Source: Salticus scenicus (lineage: Eukaryota > Arthropoda > Arachnida > Araneae > Salticidae). From it: a stretch of DNA of 64,000 nucleotides. The translations under genes were made by a program, and so were the position numbers. Where the stretch lies: contig CAWVNO010001151.1 of the NCBI GenBank assembly GCA_963930645.1, positions 186,001 to 250,000 of the forward strand, written 5' to 3'. Under the pieces are notes generated by a model, which was not told the DNA's origin, searched no databases, and saw nothing but the letters and a program-made list of their open reading frames with translations. Shown here piece after piece: positions 24,921 through 40,100 of this stretch; positions within the stretch are counted from its first letter, which is position 1, and the number at the start of each line of letters is the position of its first letter.

Positions 24921-27900
24921 GGGGGGCGTTTTTACGCGGACTTTCGGCAGCCGTCCTGCGCTCTCAAAATTTTTTTCGCAGTTTCACATGCCCATCTTCA
25001 AACGACGATTCCCAAGCAACTAAAAGAGTCTAACTATCGCAATCACTTTCAGAATCTGCGGAATATATTCTAGTTTCATAATAACATCACCGGGAATTTT
25101 GCACGGTGAAACTTTAGGCCCGGGGGGCGTTTTTACGCGGACTTTCGGCAGCCGTCTTGCGCTCTCAAAATTTTTTTCACAGTTTCACATGCCCATCTTC
25201 AAACGACGATTCCCAAGCAACTAAAAGAGTCTAACTATCGCAATAACTTTCAGAATCTGCGGAATATATTCTAGTTTCATAATAACATCACTGGGAATTT
25301 TGCACGGTGAAACTTTTGGCCCGGGGGGCGTTTTTACGCGGACTTTCGGCAGCCGTCCTGCGCTCTCAAAATTTTTTTCGCAGTTTCACATGCTCATCTT
25401 CAAACGACGATTCCCAAGCAACTAAAAGAGTCTAACTATCGCAATCACTTTCAGAATCTGCGGAATATATTCTAGTTTCATAATAACATCACCGGGAATT
25501 TTGCACGGTGAAACTTTAGGCCCGGGGGACGTTTTTACGCGGACTTTCGGCAGCCGTCCTACGCTCTCAAAATTTTTTTCGCAGTTTCACGTGCCCATCT
25601 TCAAACGACGATTCCCAAGCAACTAAAAGAGTCTAACTATCGCAATAACTTTCAGAATCTGCGGAATATATTCTAGTTTCATAATAACATCACCGGGAAT
25701 TTTGCACGGTGAAACTTTTGGCCCGGGGGGCGTTTTTACGCGGACTTTCGGCAGCCGTCCTGCGCTCTCAAAATTTTTTTCGCAGTTTCACATGCCCATC
25801 TTCAAACGACGATTCCCAAGCAACTAAAAGAGTCTAACTATCGCAATCACTTTCAGAATCTGCGGAATATATTCTAGTTTCATAATAACATCACCGGGAA
25901 TTTTGCACGGTGAAACTTTAGGCCCGGGGGGCGTTTTTACGCGGACTTTCGGCAGCCGTCCTACGCTCTCAAAATTTTTTTCGCAGTTTCACATGCCCAT
26001 CTTCAAACGACGATTCCCAAGCAACTAAAAGAGTCTAACTATCGCAATCACTTTCAGAATCTGCGGAATATATTCTAGTTTCATAAAAAAACCACCGGGA
26101 ATTTTGCACGGTGAAACTTTAGGCCCGGGGGGCGTTTTTACGCGGACTTTCGGCAGCCGTCCTGCGCTCTCAAAATTTTTTTCGCAGTTTCACATGCCCA
26201 TCTTCAAACGACGATTCCCAAGCAAGTAAAAGAGTCTAACTATCGCAATCACTTTCAGAATCTGCGGAATATATTCTAGTTTCATAATAACATCACCGGG
26301 AATTTTGCACGGTGAAACTTTAGGCCCGGGGGGCGTTTTTACGCGGACTTTCGGCAGCCGTCCTACGCTCTCAAAATTTTTTTCGCAGTTTCACATGCCC
26401 ATCTTCAAACGACGATTCCCAAGCAACTAAAAGAGTCTAACTATCGCAATAACTTTCAGAATCTGCGGAATATATTCTAGTTTCATAATAACATCACCGG
26501 GAATTTTGCACGGTGAAACTTTTGGCCCGGGGGGCGTTTTTACGCGGACTTTCGGCAGCCGTCCTGCGCTCTCAAAATTTTTTTCGCAGTTTCACATGCC
26601 CATCTTCAAACGACGATTCCCAAGCAACTAAAAGAGTCTAACTATCGCAATCACTTTCAGAATCTGCGGAATATATTCTAGTTTCATAATAACATCACCG
26701 GGAATTTTGCACGGTGAAACTTTAGGCCCGGGGGGCGTTTTTACGCGGACTTTCGGCAGCCGTCTTGCGCTCTCAAAATTTTTTTCGCAGTTTCACATGC
26801 CCATCTTCAAACGACGATTCCCAAGCAACTAAAAGAGTCTAACTATCGCAAAAACTTTCAGAATCTGCGGAATATATTCTAGTTTCATAATAACATCACC
26901 GGGAATTTTGCACGGTGAAACTTTTGAACCGGGGGGCGTTTTTACGCGGACTTTCGGCAGCCGTCCTGCGCTCTCAAAATTTTTTTCGCAGTTTCACATG
27001 CCCATCTTCAAACGACGATTCCCAAGCAACTAAAAGAGTCTAACTATCGCAATCACTTTCAGAATCTGCGGAATATATTCTAGTTTCATAATAACATCAC
27101 CGGGAATTTTGCACGGTGAAACTTTAGGCCCGGGGGGCGTTTTTACGCGGACTTTCGGCAGCCGTCCTACGCTCTCAAAATTTTTTTCGCAGTTTCACGT
27201 GCCCATCTTCAAACGACGATTCCCAAGCAACTAAAAGAGTCTAACTATCGCAATAACTTTCAGAATCTGCGGAATATATTCTAGTTTCATAATAACATCA
27301 CCGGGAATTTTGCCCGGTGAAACTTTTGGCCCGGGGGGCGTTTTTACGCGGACTTTCGGCAGCCGTCCTGCGCTCTCAAAATTTTTTTCGCAGTTTCACA
27401 TGCCCATCTTCAAACGACGATTCCCAAGCAACTAAAAGAGTCTAACTATCGCAATCACTTTCAGAATCTGCGGAATATATTCTAGTTTCATAATAACATC
27501 ACCGGGAATTTTGCACGGTGAAACTTTAGGCCCGGGGGGCGTTTTTACGCGGACTTTCGGCAGCCGTCCTACGCTCTCAAAATTTTTTTCGCAGTTTCAC
27601 ATGCCCATCTTCAAACGACGATTCCCAAGCAACTAAAAGAGTCTAACTATCGCAATCACTTTCAGAATCTGCGGAATATATTCTAGTTTCATAAAAAAAC
27701 CACCGGGAATTTTGCACGGTGAATCCTTAGGCCCGGGGGGCGTTTTTACGCGGACTTTCGGCAGCCGTCCTGCGCTCTCAAAATTTTTTTCGCAGTTTCA
27801 CATGCCCATCTTCAAACGACGATTCCCAAGCAACTAAAAGAGTCTAACTATCGCAATCACTTTCAGAATCTGCGGAATATATTCTAGTTTCATAATAACA

Positions 27901-28337
27901 TCACCGGGAATTTTGCACGGTGAAACTTTAGGCCCGGGGGGCGTTTTTACGCGGACTTTCGGCAGCCGTCCTACGCTCTCAAAATTTTTTTCGCAGTTTC
28001 ACATGCCCATCTTCAAACGACGATTCCCAAGCAACTAAAAGAGTCTAACTATCGCAATCACTTTCAGAATCTGCGGAATATATTCTAGTTTCATAATAAC
28101 ATCACCGGGAATTTTGCACGGTGAAACTTTTGGCCCGGGGGGCGTTTTTACGCGGACTTTCGGCAGCCGTCCTGCGCTCTCAAAATTTTTTTCGCAGTTT
28201 CACATGCCCATCTTCAAACGACGATTCCCAAGCAACTAAAAGAGTCTAACTATCGCAATCACTTTCAGAATCTGCGGAATATATTCTAGTTTCATAATAA
28301 CATCACCGGGAATTTTGCACGGTGAAACTTTAGGCCC
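24921..28337 (+). repeat. Strict alternation with V: 402-bp dimeric organisation
   Basis: From 24,921 every second unit is V (24,921, 25,323, 25,725, 26,127, 26,529, 26,931, 27,333, 27,735, 28,137). The partners cycle through t, CCTACG/CACGTG/CAATAAC, P, R, t, CCTACG/CACGTG, P and CCTACG/CAATCAC with TTTTGG. This is a dimer pattern with a variable second unit. Private single changes include TGCTCATC (25,391), GGGGGACG (about 25,527), TTTTGAACC (about 26,925), TTGCCCGG (about 27,313) and GAATCCTT (about 27,723). The pattern suggests amplification in two-unit steps or in multiples of two. Confidence 0.75.
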
Positions 28338-31300
28338 GGGGGGCGTTTTTACGCGGACTTTCGGCAGCCGTCCTACGCTCTCAAAATTTTTTTCGCAGTT
28401 TCACATGCCCATCTTCAAACGACGATTCCCAAGCAACTAAAAGAGTCTAACTATCGCAATCACTTTCAGAATCTGCGGAATATATTCTAGTTTCATAAAA
28501 AAACCACCGGGAATTTTGCACGGTGAAACTTTAGGCCCGGGGGGCGTTTTTACGCGGACTTTCGGCAGCCGTCCTGCGCTCTCAAAATTTTTTTCGCAGT
28601 TTCACATGCCCATCTTCAAACGACGATTCCCAAGCAACTAAAAGAGTCTAACTATCGCAATCACTTTCAGAATCTGCGGAATATATTCTAGTTTCATAAA
28701 AAAACCACCGGGAATTTTGCACGGTGAAACTTTAGGCCCGGGGGCGTTTTTACGCGGACTTTCGGCAGCCGTCCTGCGCTCTCAAAATTTTTTTCGCAGT
28801 TTCACATGCCCATCTTCAAACGACGATTCCCAAGCAACTAAAAGAGTCTAACTATCGCAATAACTTTCAGAATCTGCGGAATATATTCTAGTTTCATAAT
28901 AACATCACCGGGAATTTTGCACGGTGAAACTTTTGGCCCGGGGGGCGTTTTTACGCGGACTTTCGGCAGCCGTCCTGCGCTCTCAAAATTTTTTTCGCAG
29001 TTTCACATGCCCATCTTCAAACGACGATTCCCAAGCAACTAAAAGAGTCTAACTATCGCAATCACTTTCAGAATCTGCGGAATATATTCTAGTTTCATAA
29101 TAACATCACCGGGAATTTTGCACGGTGAAACTTTAGGCCCGGGGGGCGTTTTTACGCGGACTTTCGGCAGCCGTCCTACGCTCTCAAAATTCTTTTCGCA
29201 GTTTCACATGTCCATCTTCAAACGACGATTCCCAAGCAACTAAAAGAGTCTAACTATCGCAATAACTTTCAGAATCTGCGGAATATATTCTAGTTTCATA
29301 ATAACATCACCGGGAATTTTGCACGGTGAAACTTTTGGCCCGGGGGGCGTTTTTACGCGGACTTTCGGCAGCCGTCCTGCGCTCTCAAAATTTTTTTCGC
29401 AATTTCACATGCCCATCTTCAAACGACGATTCCCAAGCAACTAAAAGAGTCTAACTATCGCAATCACTTTCAGAATCTGCGGAATATATTCTAGTTTCAT
29501 AATAACATCACCGGGAATTTTGCACGGTGAAACTTTAGGCCCGGGGGGCGTTTTTACGCGGACTTTCGGCAGCCGTCCTACGCTCTCAAAATTCTTTTCG
29601 CAGTTTCACATGTCCATCTTCAAACGACGATTCCCAAGCAACTAAAAGAGTCTAACTATCGCAATAACTTTCAGAATCTGCGGAATATATTCTAGTTTCA
29701 TAATAACATCACCGGGAATTTTGCACGGTGAAACTTTTGGCCCGGGGGGCGTTTTTACGCGGACTTTCGGCAGCCGTCCTGCGCTCTCAAAATTTTTTTC
29801 GCAATTTCACATGCCCATCTTCAAACGACGATTCCCAAGCAACTAAAAGAGTCTAACTATCGCAATCACTTTCAGAATCTGCGGAATATATTCTAGTTTC
29901 ATAATAACATCACCGGGAATTTTGCACGGTGAAACTTTTGGCCCGGGGGGCGTTTTTACGCGGACTTTCGGCAGCCGTCCTGCGCTCTCAAAATTTTTTT
30001 CGCAGTTTCACATGCCCATCTTCAAACGACGATTCCCAAGCAACTAAAAGAGTCTAACTATCGCAATCACTTTCAGAATCTGCGGAATATATTCTAGTTT
30101 CATAATAACATCACCGGGAATTTTGCACGGTGAAACTTTAGGCCCGGGGGGCGTTTTTACGCGGACTTTCGGCAGCCGTCCTACGCTCTCAAAATTTTTT
30201 TCGCAGTTTCACATGCCCATCTTCAAACGACGATTCCCAAGCAACTAAAAGAGTCTAACTATCGCAATCACTTTCAGAATCTGCGGAATATATTCTAGTT
30301 TCATAAAAAAACCACCGGGAATTTTGCACGGTGAAACTTTAGGCCCGGGGGGCGTTTTTACGCGGACTTTCGGCAGCCGTCCTGCGCTCTCAAAATTTTT
30401 TTCGCAGTTTCACATGCCCATCTTCAAACGACGATTCCCAAGCAACTAAAAGAGTCTAACTATCGCAATCACTTTCAGAATCTGCGGAATATATTCTAGT
30501 TTCATAAAAAAACCACCGGGAATTTTGCACGGTGAAACTTTAGGCCCGGGGGCGTTTTTACGCGGACTTTCGGCAGCCGTCCTGCGCTCTCAAAATTTTT
30601 TTCGCAGTTTCACATGCCCATCTTCAAACGACGATTCCCAAGCAACTAAAAGAGTCTAACTATCGCAATAACTTTCAGAATCTGCGGAATATATTCTAGT
30701 TTCATAATAACATCACCGGGAATTTTGCACGGTGAAACTTTTGGCCCGGGGGGCGTTTTTACGCGGACTTTCGGCAGCCGTCCTACGCTCTCAAAATTTT
30801 TTTCGCAGTTTCACATGCCCATCTTCAAACGACGATTCCCAAGCAACTAAAAGAGTCTAACTATCGCAATAACTTTCAGAATCTGCGGAATATATTCTAG
30901 TTTCATAATAACATCACCGGGAATTTTGCACGGTGAAACTTTTGGCCCGGGGGGCGTTTTTACGCGGACTTTCGGCAGCCGTCCTGCGCTCTCAAAATTT
31001 ATTTCGCAGTTTCACATGCCCATCTTCAAACGACGATTCCCAAGCAACTAAAAGAGTCTAACTATCGCAATCACTTTCAGAATCTGCGGAATATATTCTA
31101 GTTTCATAATAACATCACCGGGAATTTTGCACGGTGAAACTTTAGGCCCGGGGGGCGTTTTTACGCGGACTTTCGGCAGCCGTCTTGCGCTCTCAAAATT
31201 TTTTTCGCAGTTTCACATGCCCATCTTCAAACGACGATTCCCAAGCAACTAAAAGAATCTAACTATCGCAATAACTTTCAGAATCTGCGGAATATATTCT

Positions 31301-34164
31301 AGTTTCATAATAACATCACCGGGAATTTTGCACGGTGAAACTTTAGGCCCGGGGGGCGTTTTTACGCGGACTTTCGGCAGCCGTCCTGCGCTCTCAAAAT
31401 TTTTTTCGCAGTTTCACATGCCCATCTTCAAACGACGATTCCCAAGCAACTAAAAGAGTCTAACTATCGCAATCACTTTCAGAATCTGCGGAATATATTC
31501 TAGTTTCATAAAAAAACCACCGGGAATTTTGCACGGTGAAACTTTAGGCCCGGGGGGCGTTTTTACGCGAACTTTCGGCAGCCGTCCTGCGCTCTCAAAA
31601 TTTTTTTCGCAGTTTCACATGCCCATCTTCAAACGACGATTCCCAAGCAACTAAAAGAGTCTAACTATCGCAATCACTTTCAGAATCTGCGGAATATATT
31701 CTAGTTTCATAATAACATCACCGGGAATTTTGCACGGTGAAACTTTAGGCCCGGGGGGCGTTTTTACGCGGACTTTCGGCAGCCGTCCTACGCTCTCAAA
31801 TTTTTTTTCGCAGTTTCACATGCCCATCTTCAAACGACGATTCCCAAGCAACTAAAAGAGTCTAACTATCGCAATCACTTTCAGAATCTGCGGAATATAT
31901 TCTAGTTTCATAAAAAAACCACCGGGAATTTTGCACGGTGAAACTTTAGGCCCGGGGGGCGTTTTTACGCGGACTTTCGGCAGCCGTCCTGCGCTCTCAA
32001 AATTTTTTTCGCAGTTTCACATGCCCATCTTCAAACGACGATTCCCAAGCAACTAAAAGAGTCTAACTATCGCAATAACTTTCAGAATCTGCGGAATATA
32101 TTCTAGTTTCATAATAACATCACCGGGAATTTTGCACGGTGAAACTTTTGGCCCGGGGGGCGTTTTTACGCGGACTCTCGGCAGCCGTCCTACGCTCTCA
32201 AAATTTTTTTCGCAGTTTCACATGCCCATCTTCAAACGACGATTCCCAAGCAACTAAAAGAGTCTAACTATCGCAATAACTTTCAGAATCTGCGGAATAT
32301 ATTCTAGTTTCATAATAACATCACCGGGAATTTTGCACGGTGAAACTTTTGGTCCGGGGGGCGTTTTTACGCGGACTTTCGGCAGCCGTCCTGCGCTCTC
32401 AAAATTTATTTCGCAGTTTCACATGCCCATCTTCAAACGACGATTCCCAAGCAACTAAAAGAGTCTAACTATCGCAATCACTTTCAGAATCTGCGGAATA
32501 TATTCTAGTTTCATAATAACATCACCGGGAATTTTGCACGGTGAAACTTTAGGCCCGGGGGGCGTTTTTACGCGGACTTTCGGCAGCCGTCTTGCGCTCT
32601 CAAAATTTTTTTCGCAGTTTCACATGCCCATCTTCAAACGACGATTCCCAAGCAACTAAAAGAATCTAACTATCGCAATAACTTTCAGAATCTGCGGAAT
32701 ATATTCTAGTTTCATAATAACATCACCGGGAATTTTGCACGGTGAAACTTTTGGCCCGGGGGGCGTTTTTACGCGGACTTTCGGCAGCCGTCCTGCGCTC
32801 TCAAAATTTTTTTCGCAGTTTCACATGCCCATCTTCAAACGACGATTCCCAAGCAACTAAAAGAGTCTAACTATCGCAATGACTTTCAGAATCTGCGGAA
32901 TATATTCTAGTTTCATAATAACATCACCGGGAATTTTGCACGGTGAAACTTTAGGCCCGGGGGGCGTTTTTACGCGGACTTTCGGCAGCCGTCTTGCGCT
33001 CTCAAAATTTTTTTCGCAGTTTCACATGCCCATCTTCAAACGACGATTCCCAAGCAACTAAAAGAGTCTAACTATCGCAATAACTTTCAGAATCTGCGGA
33101 ATATATTCTAGTTTCATAATAACATCACCGGGAATTTTGCACGGTGAAACTTTTGGCCCGGGGGGCGTTTTTACGCGGACTTTCGGCAGCCGTCCTGCGC
33201 TCTCAAAATTTTTTTCGCAGTTTCACATGCCCATCTTCAAACGACGATTCCCAAGCAACTAAAAGAGTCTAACTATCGCAATCACTTTCAGAATCTGCGG
33301 AATATATTCTAGTTTCATAATAACATCACCGGGAATTTTGCACGGAGAAACTTTAGGCCCGGGGGGCGTTTTTACGCGGACTTTCGGCAGCCGTCCTACG
33401 CTCTCAAAATTCTTTTCGCAGTTTCACATGTCCATCTTCAAACGACGATTCCCAAGCAACTAAAAGAGTCTAACTATCGCAATAACTTTCAGAATCTGCG
33501 GAATATATTCTAGTTTCATAATAACATCACCGGGAATTTTGCACGGTGAAACTTTTGGCCCGGGGGGCGTTTTTACGCGGACTTTCGGCAGCCGTCCTGC
33601 GCTCTCAAAATTTTTTTCGCAATTTCACATGCCCATCTTCAAACGACGATTCCCAAGCAACTAAAAGAGTCTAACTATCGCAATCACTTTCAGAATCTGC
33701 GGAATATATTCTAGTTTCATAATAACATCACCGGGAATTTTGCACGGTGAAACTTTTGGCCCGGGGGGCGTTTTTACGCGGACTTTCGGCAGCCGTCCTG
33801 CGCTCTCAAAATTTTTTTCGCAGTTTCACATGCCCATCTTCAAACGACGATTCCCAAGCAACTAAAAGAGTCTAACTATCGCAATCACTTTCAGAATCTG
33901 CGGAATATATTCTAGTTTCATAATAACATCACCGGGAATTTTGCACGGTGAAACTTTAGGCCCGGGGGGCGTTTTTACGCGGACTTTCGGCAGCCGTCCT
34001 ACGCTCTCAAAATTTTTTTCGCAGTTTCACATGCCCATCTTCAAACGACGATTCCCAAGCAACTAAAAGAGTCTAACTATCGCAATCACTTTCAGAATCT
34101 GCGGAATATATTCTAGTTTCATAAAAAAACCACCGGGAATTTTGCACGGTGAAACTTTAGGCCC
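28338..34164 (+). repeat. Forward segment with two-unit duplication and 19-unit block repeat
   Basis: Units with TTCTTTTCG plus ATGTCCATC, each followed by a CGCAATTTC unit, occur at 29,141, 29,543 and 33,361. The first two form an adjacent 402-bp duplication. The string from 29,543 (that pair, then V, P, a CCTGCG/AAAAAACC unit and a five-G Q unit) recurs from 33,361 at a 3,818-bp offset, 19 units less one base. The stretch 31,753-32,958 is a P-Q-R-S-U-V run whose V unit has CAATGACT near 32,880. That ATG opens a 60-codon frame with no other gene evidence. Five-G 200-bp units start at 28,740 and 30,548. Confidence 0.8.
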
Positions 34165-37100
34165 GGGGGGCGTTTTTACGCGGACTTTCGGCAGCCGTCC
34201 TGCGCTCTCAAAATTTTTTTCGCAGTTTCACATGCCCATCTTCAAACGACGATTCCCAAGCAACTAAAAGAGTCTAACTATCGCAATCACTTTCAGAATC
34301 TGCGGAATATATTCTAGTTTCATAAAAAAACCACCGGGAATTTTGCACGGTGAAACTTTAGGCCCGGGGGCGTTTTTACGCGGACTTTCGGCAGCCGTCC
34401 TGCGCTCTCAAAATTTTTTTCGCAGTTTCACATGCCCATCTTCAAACGACGATTCCCAAGCAACTAAAAGAGTCTAACTATCGCAATAACTTTCAGAATC
34501 TGCGGAATATATTCTAGTTTCATAATAACATCACCGGGAATTTTGCACGGTGAAACTTTTGGCCCGGGGGGCGTTTTTACGCGGACTTTCGGCAGCCGTC
34601 CTGCGCTCTCAAAATTTTTTTCGCAGTTTCACATGCCCATCTTCAAACGACGATTCCCAAGCAACTAAAAGAGTCTAACTATCGCAATCACTTTCAGAAT
34701 CTGCGGAATATATTCTAGTTTCATAATAACATCACCGGGAATTTTGCACGGTGAAACTTTAGGCCCGGGGGGCGTTTTTACGCGGACTTTCGGCAGCCGT
34801 CTTGCGCTCTCAAAATTTTTTTCGCAGTTTCACATGCCCATCTTCAAACGACGATTCCCAAGCAACTAAAAGAGTCTAACTATCGCAATAACTTTCAGAA
34901 TCTGCGGAATATATTCTAGTTTCATAAAAAAACCACCGGGAATTTTGCACGGTGAAACTTTAGGCCCGGGGGCGTTTTTACGCGGACTTTCGGCAGCCGT
35001 CCTGCGCTCTCAAAATTTTTTTCGCAGTTTCACATGCCCATCTTCAAACGACGATTCCCAAGCAACTAAAAGAGTCTAACTATCGCAATCACTTTCAGAA
35101 TCTGCGGAATATATTCTAGTTTCATAATAACATCACCGGGAATTTTGCACGGTGAAACTTTAGGCCCGGGGGGCGTTTTTACGCGGACTTTCGGCAGCCG
35201 TCTTGCGCTCTCAAAATTTTTTTCGCAGTTTCACATGCCCATCTTCAAACGACGATTCCCAAGCAACTAAAAGAGTCTAACTATCGCAATCACTTTCAGA
35301 ATCTGCGGAATATATTCTAGTTTCATAAAAAAACCACCGGGAATTTTGCACGGTGAAACTTTAGGCCCGGGGGCGTTTTTACGCGGACTTTCGGCAGCCG
35401 TCCTGCGCTCTCAAAATTTTTTTCGCAGTTTCACATGCCCATCTTCAAACGACGATTCCCAAGCAACTAAAAGAGTCTAACTATCGCAATAACTTTCAGA
35501 ATCTGCGGAATATATTCTAGTTTCATAATAACATCACCGGGAATTTTGCACGGTGAAACTTTTGGCCCGGGGGGCGTTTTTACGCGGACTTTCGGCAGCC
35601 GTCCTGCGCTCTCAAAATTTTTTCGCAGTTTCACATGCCCATCTTCAAACGACGATTCCCAAGCAACTAAAAGAGTCTAACTATCGCAATCACTTTCAGA
35701 ATCTGCGGAATATATTCTAGTTTCATAATAACATCACCGGGAATTTTGCACGGTGAAACTTTAGGCCCGGGGGGCGTTTTTACGCGGACTTTCGGCAGCC
35801 GTCTTGCGCTCTCAAAATTTTTTTCGCAGTTTCACATGCCCATCTTCAAACGACGATTCCCAAGCAACTAAAAGAGTCTAACTATCGCAATAACTTTCAG
35901 AATCTGCGGAATATATTCTAGTTTCATAATAACATCACCGGGAATTTTGCACGGTGAAACTTTTGGCCCGGGGGGCGTTTTTACGCGGACTTTCGGCAGC
36001 CGTCCTGCGCTCTCAAAATTTTTTTCGCAGTTTCACATGCCCATCTTCAAACGACGATTCCCAAGCAACTAAAAGAGTCTAACTATCGCAATCACTTTCA
36101 GAATCTGCGGAATATATTCTAGTTTCATAATAACATCACCGGGAATTTTGCACGGTGAAACTTTAGGCCCGGGGGGCGTTTTTACGCGGACTTTCGGCAG
36201 CCGTCCTACGCTCTCAAAATTTTTTTCGCAGTTTCACATGCCCATCTTCAAACGACGATTCCCAAGCAACTAAAAGAGTCTAACTATCGCAATAACTTTC
36301 AGAATCTGCGGAATATATTCTAGTTTCATAATAACATCACCGGGAATTTTGCACGGTGAAACTTTTGGCCCGGGGGGCGTTTTTACGCGGACTTTCGGCA
36401 GCCGTCCTGCGCTCTCAAAATTTTTTTCGCAGTTTCACATGCCCATCTTCAAACGACGATTCCCAAGCAACTAAAAGAGTCTAACTATCGCAATCACTTT
36501 CAGAATCTGCGGAATATATTCTAGTTTCATAAAAAAACCACCGGGAATTTTGCACGGTGAAACTTTAGGCCCGGGGGGCGTTTTTACGCGGACTTTCGGC
36601 AGCCGTCCTGCGCTCTCAAAATTTTTTTCGCAGTTTCACATGCCCATCTTCAAACGACGATTCCCAAGCAACTAAAAGAGTCTAACTATCGCAATAACTT
36701 TCAGAATCTGCGGAATATATTCTAGTTTCATAATAACATCACCGGGAATTTTGCACGGTGAAACTTTTGGCCCGGGGGGCGTTTTTACGCGGACTTTCGG
36801 CAGCCGTCCTGCGCTCTCAAAATTTTTTTCGCAGTTTCACATGCCCATCTTCAAACGACGATTCCCAAGCAACTAAAAGAGTCTAACTATCGCAATCACT
36901 TTCAGAATCTGCGGAATATATTCTAGTTTCATAATAACATCACCGGGAATTTTGCACGGTGAAACTTTAGGCCCGGGGGGCGTTTTTACGCGGACTTTCG
37001 GCAGCCGTCTTGCGCTCTCAAAATTTTTTTCGCAGTTTCACATGCCCATCTTCAAACGACGATTCCCAAGCAACTAAAAGAGTCTAACTATCGCAATAAC

Positions 37101-40100
37101 TTTCAGAATCTGCGGAATATATTCTAGTTTCATAATAACACCACCGGGAATTTTGCACGGTGAAACTTTTGGCCCGGGGGGCGTTTTTACGCGGACTTTC
37201 GGCAGCCGTCCTGCGCTCTCAAAATTTTTTTCCCAGTTTCACATGCCCATCTTCAAACGACGATTCCCAAGCAACTAAAAGAGTCTAACTATCGCAATCA
37301 CTTTCAGAATCTGCGGAATATATTCTAGTTTCATAATAACATCACCGGGAATTTTGCACGGTGAAACTTTAGGCCCGGGGGGCGTTTTTACGCGGACTTT
37401 CGGCAGCCGTCCTACGCTCTGAAAATTTTTTTCGCAGTTTCACATGCCCATCTTCAAACGACGATTCCCAAGCAACTAAAAGAGTCTAACTATCGCAATC
37501 ACTTTCAGAATCTGCGGAATATATTCTAGTTTCATAATAACATCACCGGGAATTTTGCACGGTGAAACTTTAGGCCCGGGGGGCGTTTTTACGCGGACTT
37601 TCGGCAGCCGTCTTGCGCTCTCAAAATTTTTTTCGCAGTTTCACATGCCCATCTTCAAACGACGATTCCCAAGCAACTAAAAGAATCTAACTATCGCAAT
37701 AACTTTCAGAATCTGCGGAATATATTCTAGTTTCATAATAACATCACCGGGAATTTTGCACGGTGAAACTTTTGGCCCGGGGGGCGTTTTTACGCGGACT
37801 TTCGGCAGCCGTCCTGCGCTCTCAAAATTTTTTTCGCAGTTTCACATGCCCATCTTCAAACGAGGATTCCCAAGCAACTAAAAGAGTCTAACTATCGCAA
37901 TCACTTTCAGAATCTGCGGAATATATTCTAGTTTCATAATAACATCACCGGGAATTTTGCACGGTGAAACTTTAGGCCCGGGGGGCGTTTTTACGCGGAC
38001 TTTCGGCAGCCGTCTTGCGCTCTCAAAATTTTTTTCGCAGTTTCACATGCCCATCTTCAAACGACGATTCCCAAGCAACTAAAAGAGTCTAACTATCGCA
38101 ATAACTTTCAGAATCTGCGGAATATATTCTAGTTTCATAATAACATCACCGGGAATTTTGCACGGTGAAACTTTTGGCCCGGGGGGCGTTTTTACGCGGA
38201 CTTTCGGCAGCCGTCCTGCGCTCTCAAAATTTTTTTCGCAGTTTCACATGCCCATCTTCAAACGACGATTCCCAAGCAACTAAAAGAGTCTAACTGTCGC
38301 AATCACTTTCAGAATCTGCGGAATATATTCTAGTTTCATAAAAAAACCACCGGGAATTTTGCACGGTGAAACTTTAGGCCCGGGGGGCGTTTTTACGCGG
38401 ACTTTCGGCAGCCGTCCTGCGCTCTCAAAATTTTTTTCGCAGTTTCACATGCCCATCTTCAAACGACGATTCCCAAGCAACTAAAAGAGTCTAACTGTCG
38501 CAATCACTTTCAGAATCTGCGGAATATATTCTAGTTTCATAATAACATCACCGGGAATTTTGCACGGTGAAACTTTAGGCCCGGGGGGCGTTTTTACGCG
38601 GACTTTCGGCAGCCGTCCTACGCTCTCAAAATTTTTTTCGCAGTTTCACATGCCCATCTTCAAACGACGATTCCCAAGCAACTAAAAGAGTCTAACTATC
38701 GCAATCACTTTCAGAATCTGCGGAATATATTCTAGTTTCATAAAAAAACCACCGGGAATTTTGCACGGTGAAACTTTAGGCCCGGGGGGCGTTTTTACGC
38801 GGACTTTCGGCAGCCGTCCTGCGCTCTCAAAATTTTTTTCGCAGTTTCACATGCCCATCTTCAAACGACGATTCCCAAGCAACTAAAAGAGTCTAACTAT
38901 CGCAATAACTTTCAGAATCTGCGGAATATATTCTAGTTTCATAATAACATCACCGGGAATTTTGCACGGTGAAACTTTTGGCCCGGGGGGCGTTTTACGC
39001 GGACTTTCGGCAGCCGTCCTGCGCTCTCAAAATTTTTTTCGCAGTTTCACATGCCCATCTTCAAACGACGATTCCCAAGCAACTAAAAGAGTCTAACTAT
39101 CGCAATAACTTTCAGAATCTGCGGAATATATTCTAGTTTCATAATAACATCACCGGGAATTTTGCACGGTGAAACTTTTGGCCCGGGGGGCGTTTTACGC
39201 GGACTTTCGGCAGCCGTCCTGCGCTCTCAAAATTTTTTTCGCAGTTTCACATGCCCATCTTCAAACGACGATTCCCAAGCAACTAAAAGAGTCTAACTAT
39301 CGCAATCACTTTCAGAATCTGCGGAATATATTCTAGTTTCATAAAAAAACCACCGGGAATTTTGCACGGTGAAACTTTAGGCCCGGGGGGCGTTTTTACG
39401 CGGACTTTCGGCAGCCGTCCTGCGCTCTCAAAATTTTTTTCGCAGTTTCACATGCCCATCTTCAAACGACGATTCCCAAGCAACTAAAAGAGTCTAACTA
39501 TCGCAATCACTTTCAGAATCTGCGGAATATATTCTAGTTTCATAAAAAAACCACCGGGAATTTTGCACGGTGAAACTTTAGGCCCGGGGGCGTTTTTACG
39601 CGGACTTTCGGCAGCCGTCCTGCGCTCTCAAAATTTTTTTCGCAGTTTCACATGCCCATCTTCAAACGACGATTCCCAAGCAACTAAAAGAGTCTAACTA
39701 TCGCAATAACTTTCAGAATCTGCGGAATATATTCTAGTTTCATAATAACATCACCGGGAATTTTGCACGGTGAAACTTTTGGCCCGGGGGGCGTTTTTAC
39801 GCGGACTTTCGGCAGCCGTCCTGCGCTCTCAAAATTTTTTTCGCAGTTTCACATGCCCATCTTCAAACGACGATTCCCAAGCAACTAAAAGAGTCTAACT
39901 ATCGCAATCACTTTCAGAATCTGCGGAATATATTCTAGTTTCATAATAACATCACCGGGAATTTTGCACGGTGAAACTTTAGGCCCGGGGGGCGTTTTTA
40001 CGCGGACTTTCGGCAGCCGTCTTGCGCTCTCAAAATTTTTTTCGCAGTTTCACATGCCCATCTTCAAACGACGATTCCCAAGCAACTAAAAGAGTCTAAC

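Noticed and set aside
32879..33061. 60-codon forward open frame
   Set aside because: The ATG comes from one substitution (CAATCAC to CAATGAC) in a V unit. The frame ends at the usual ACTAA.
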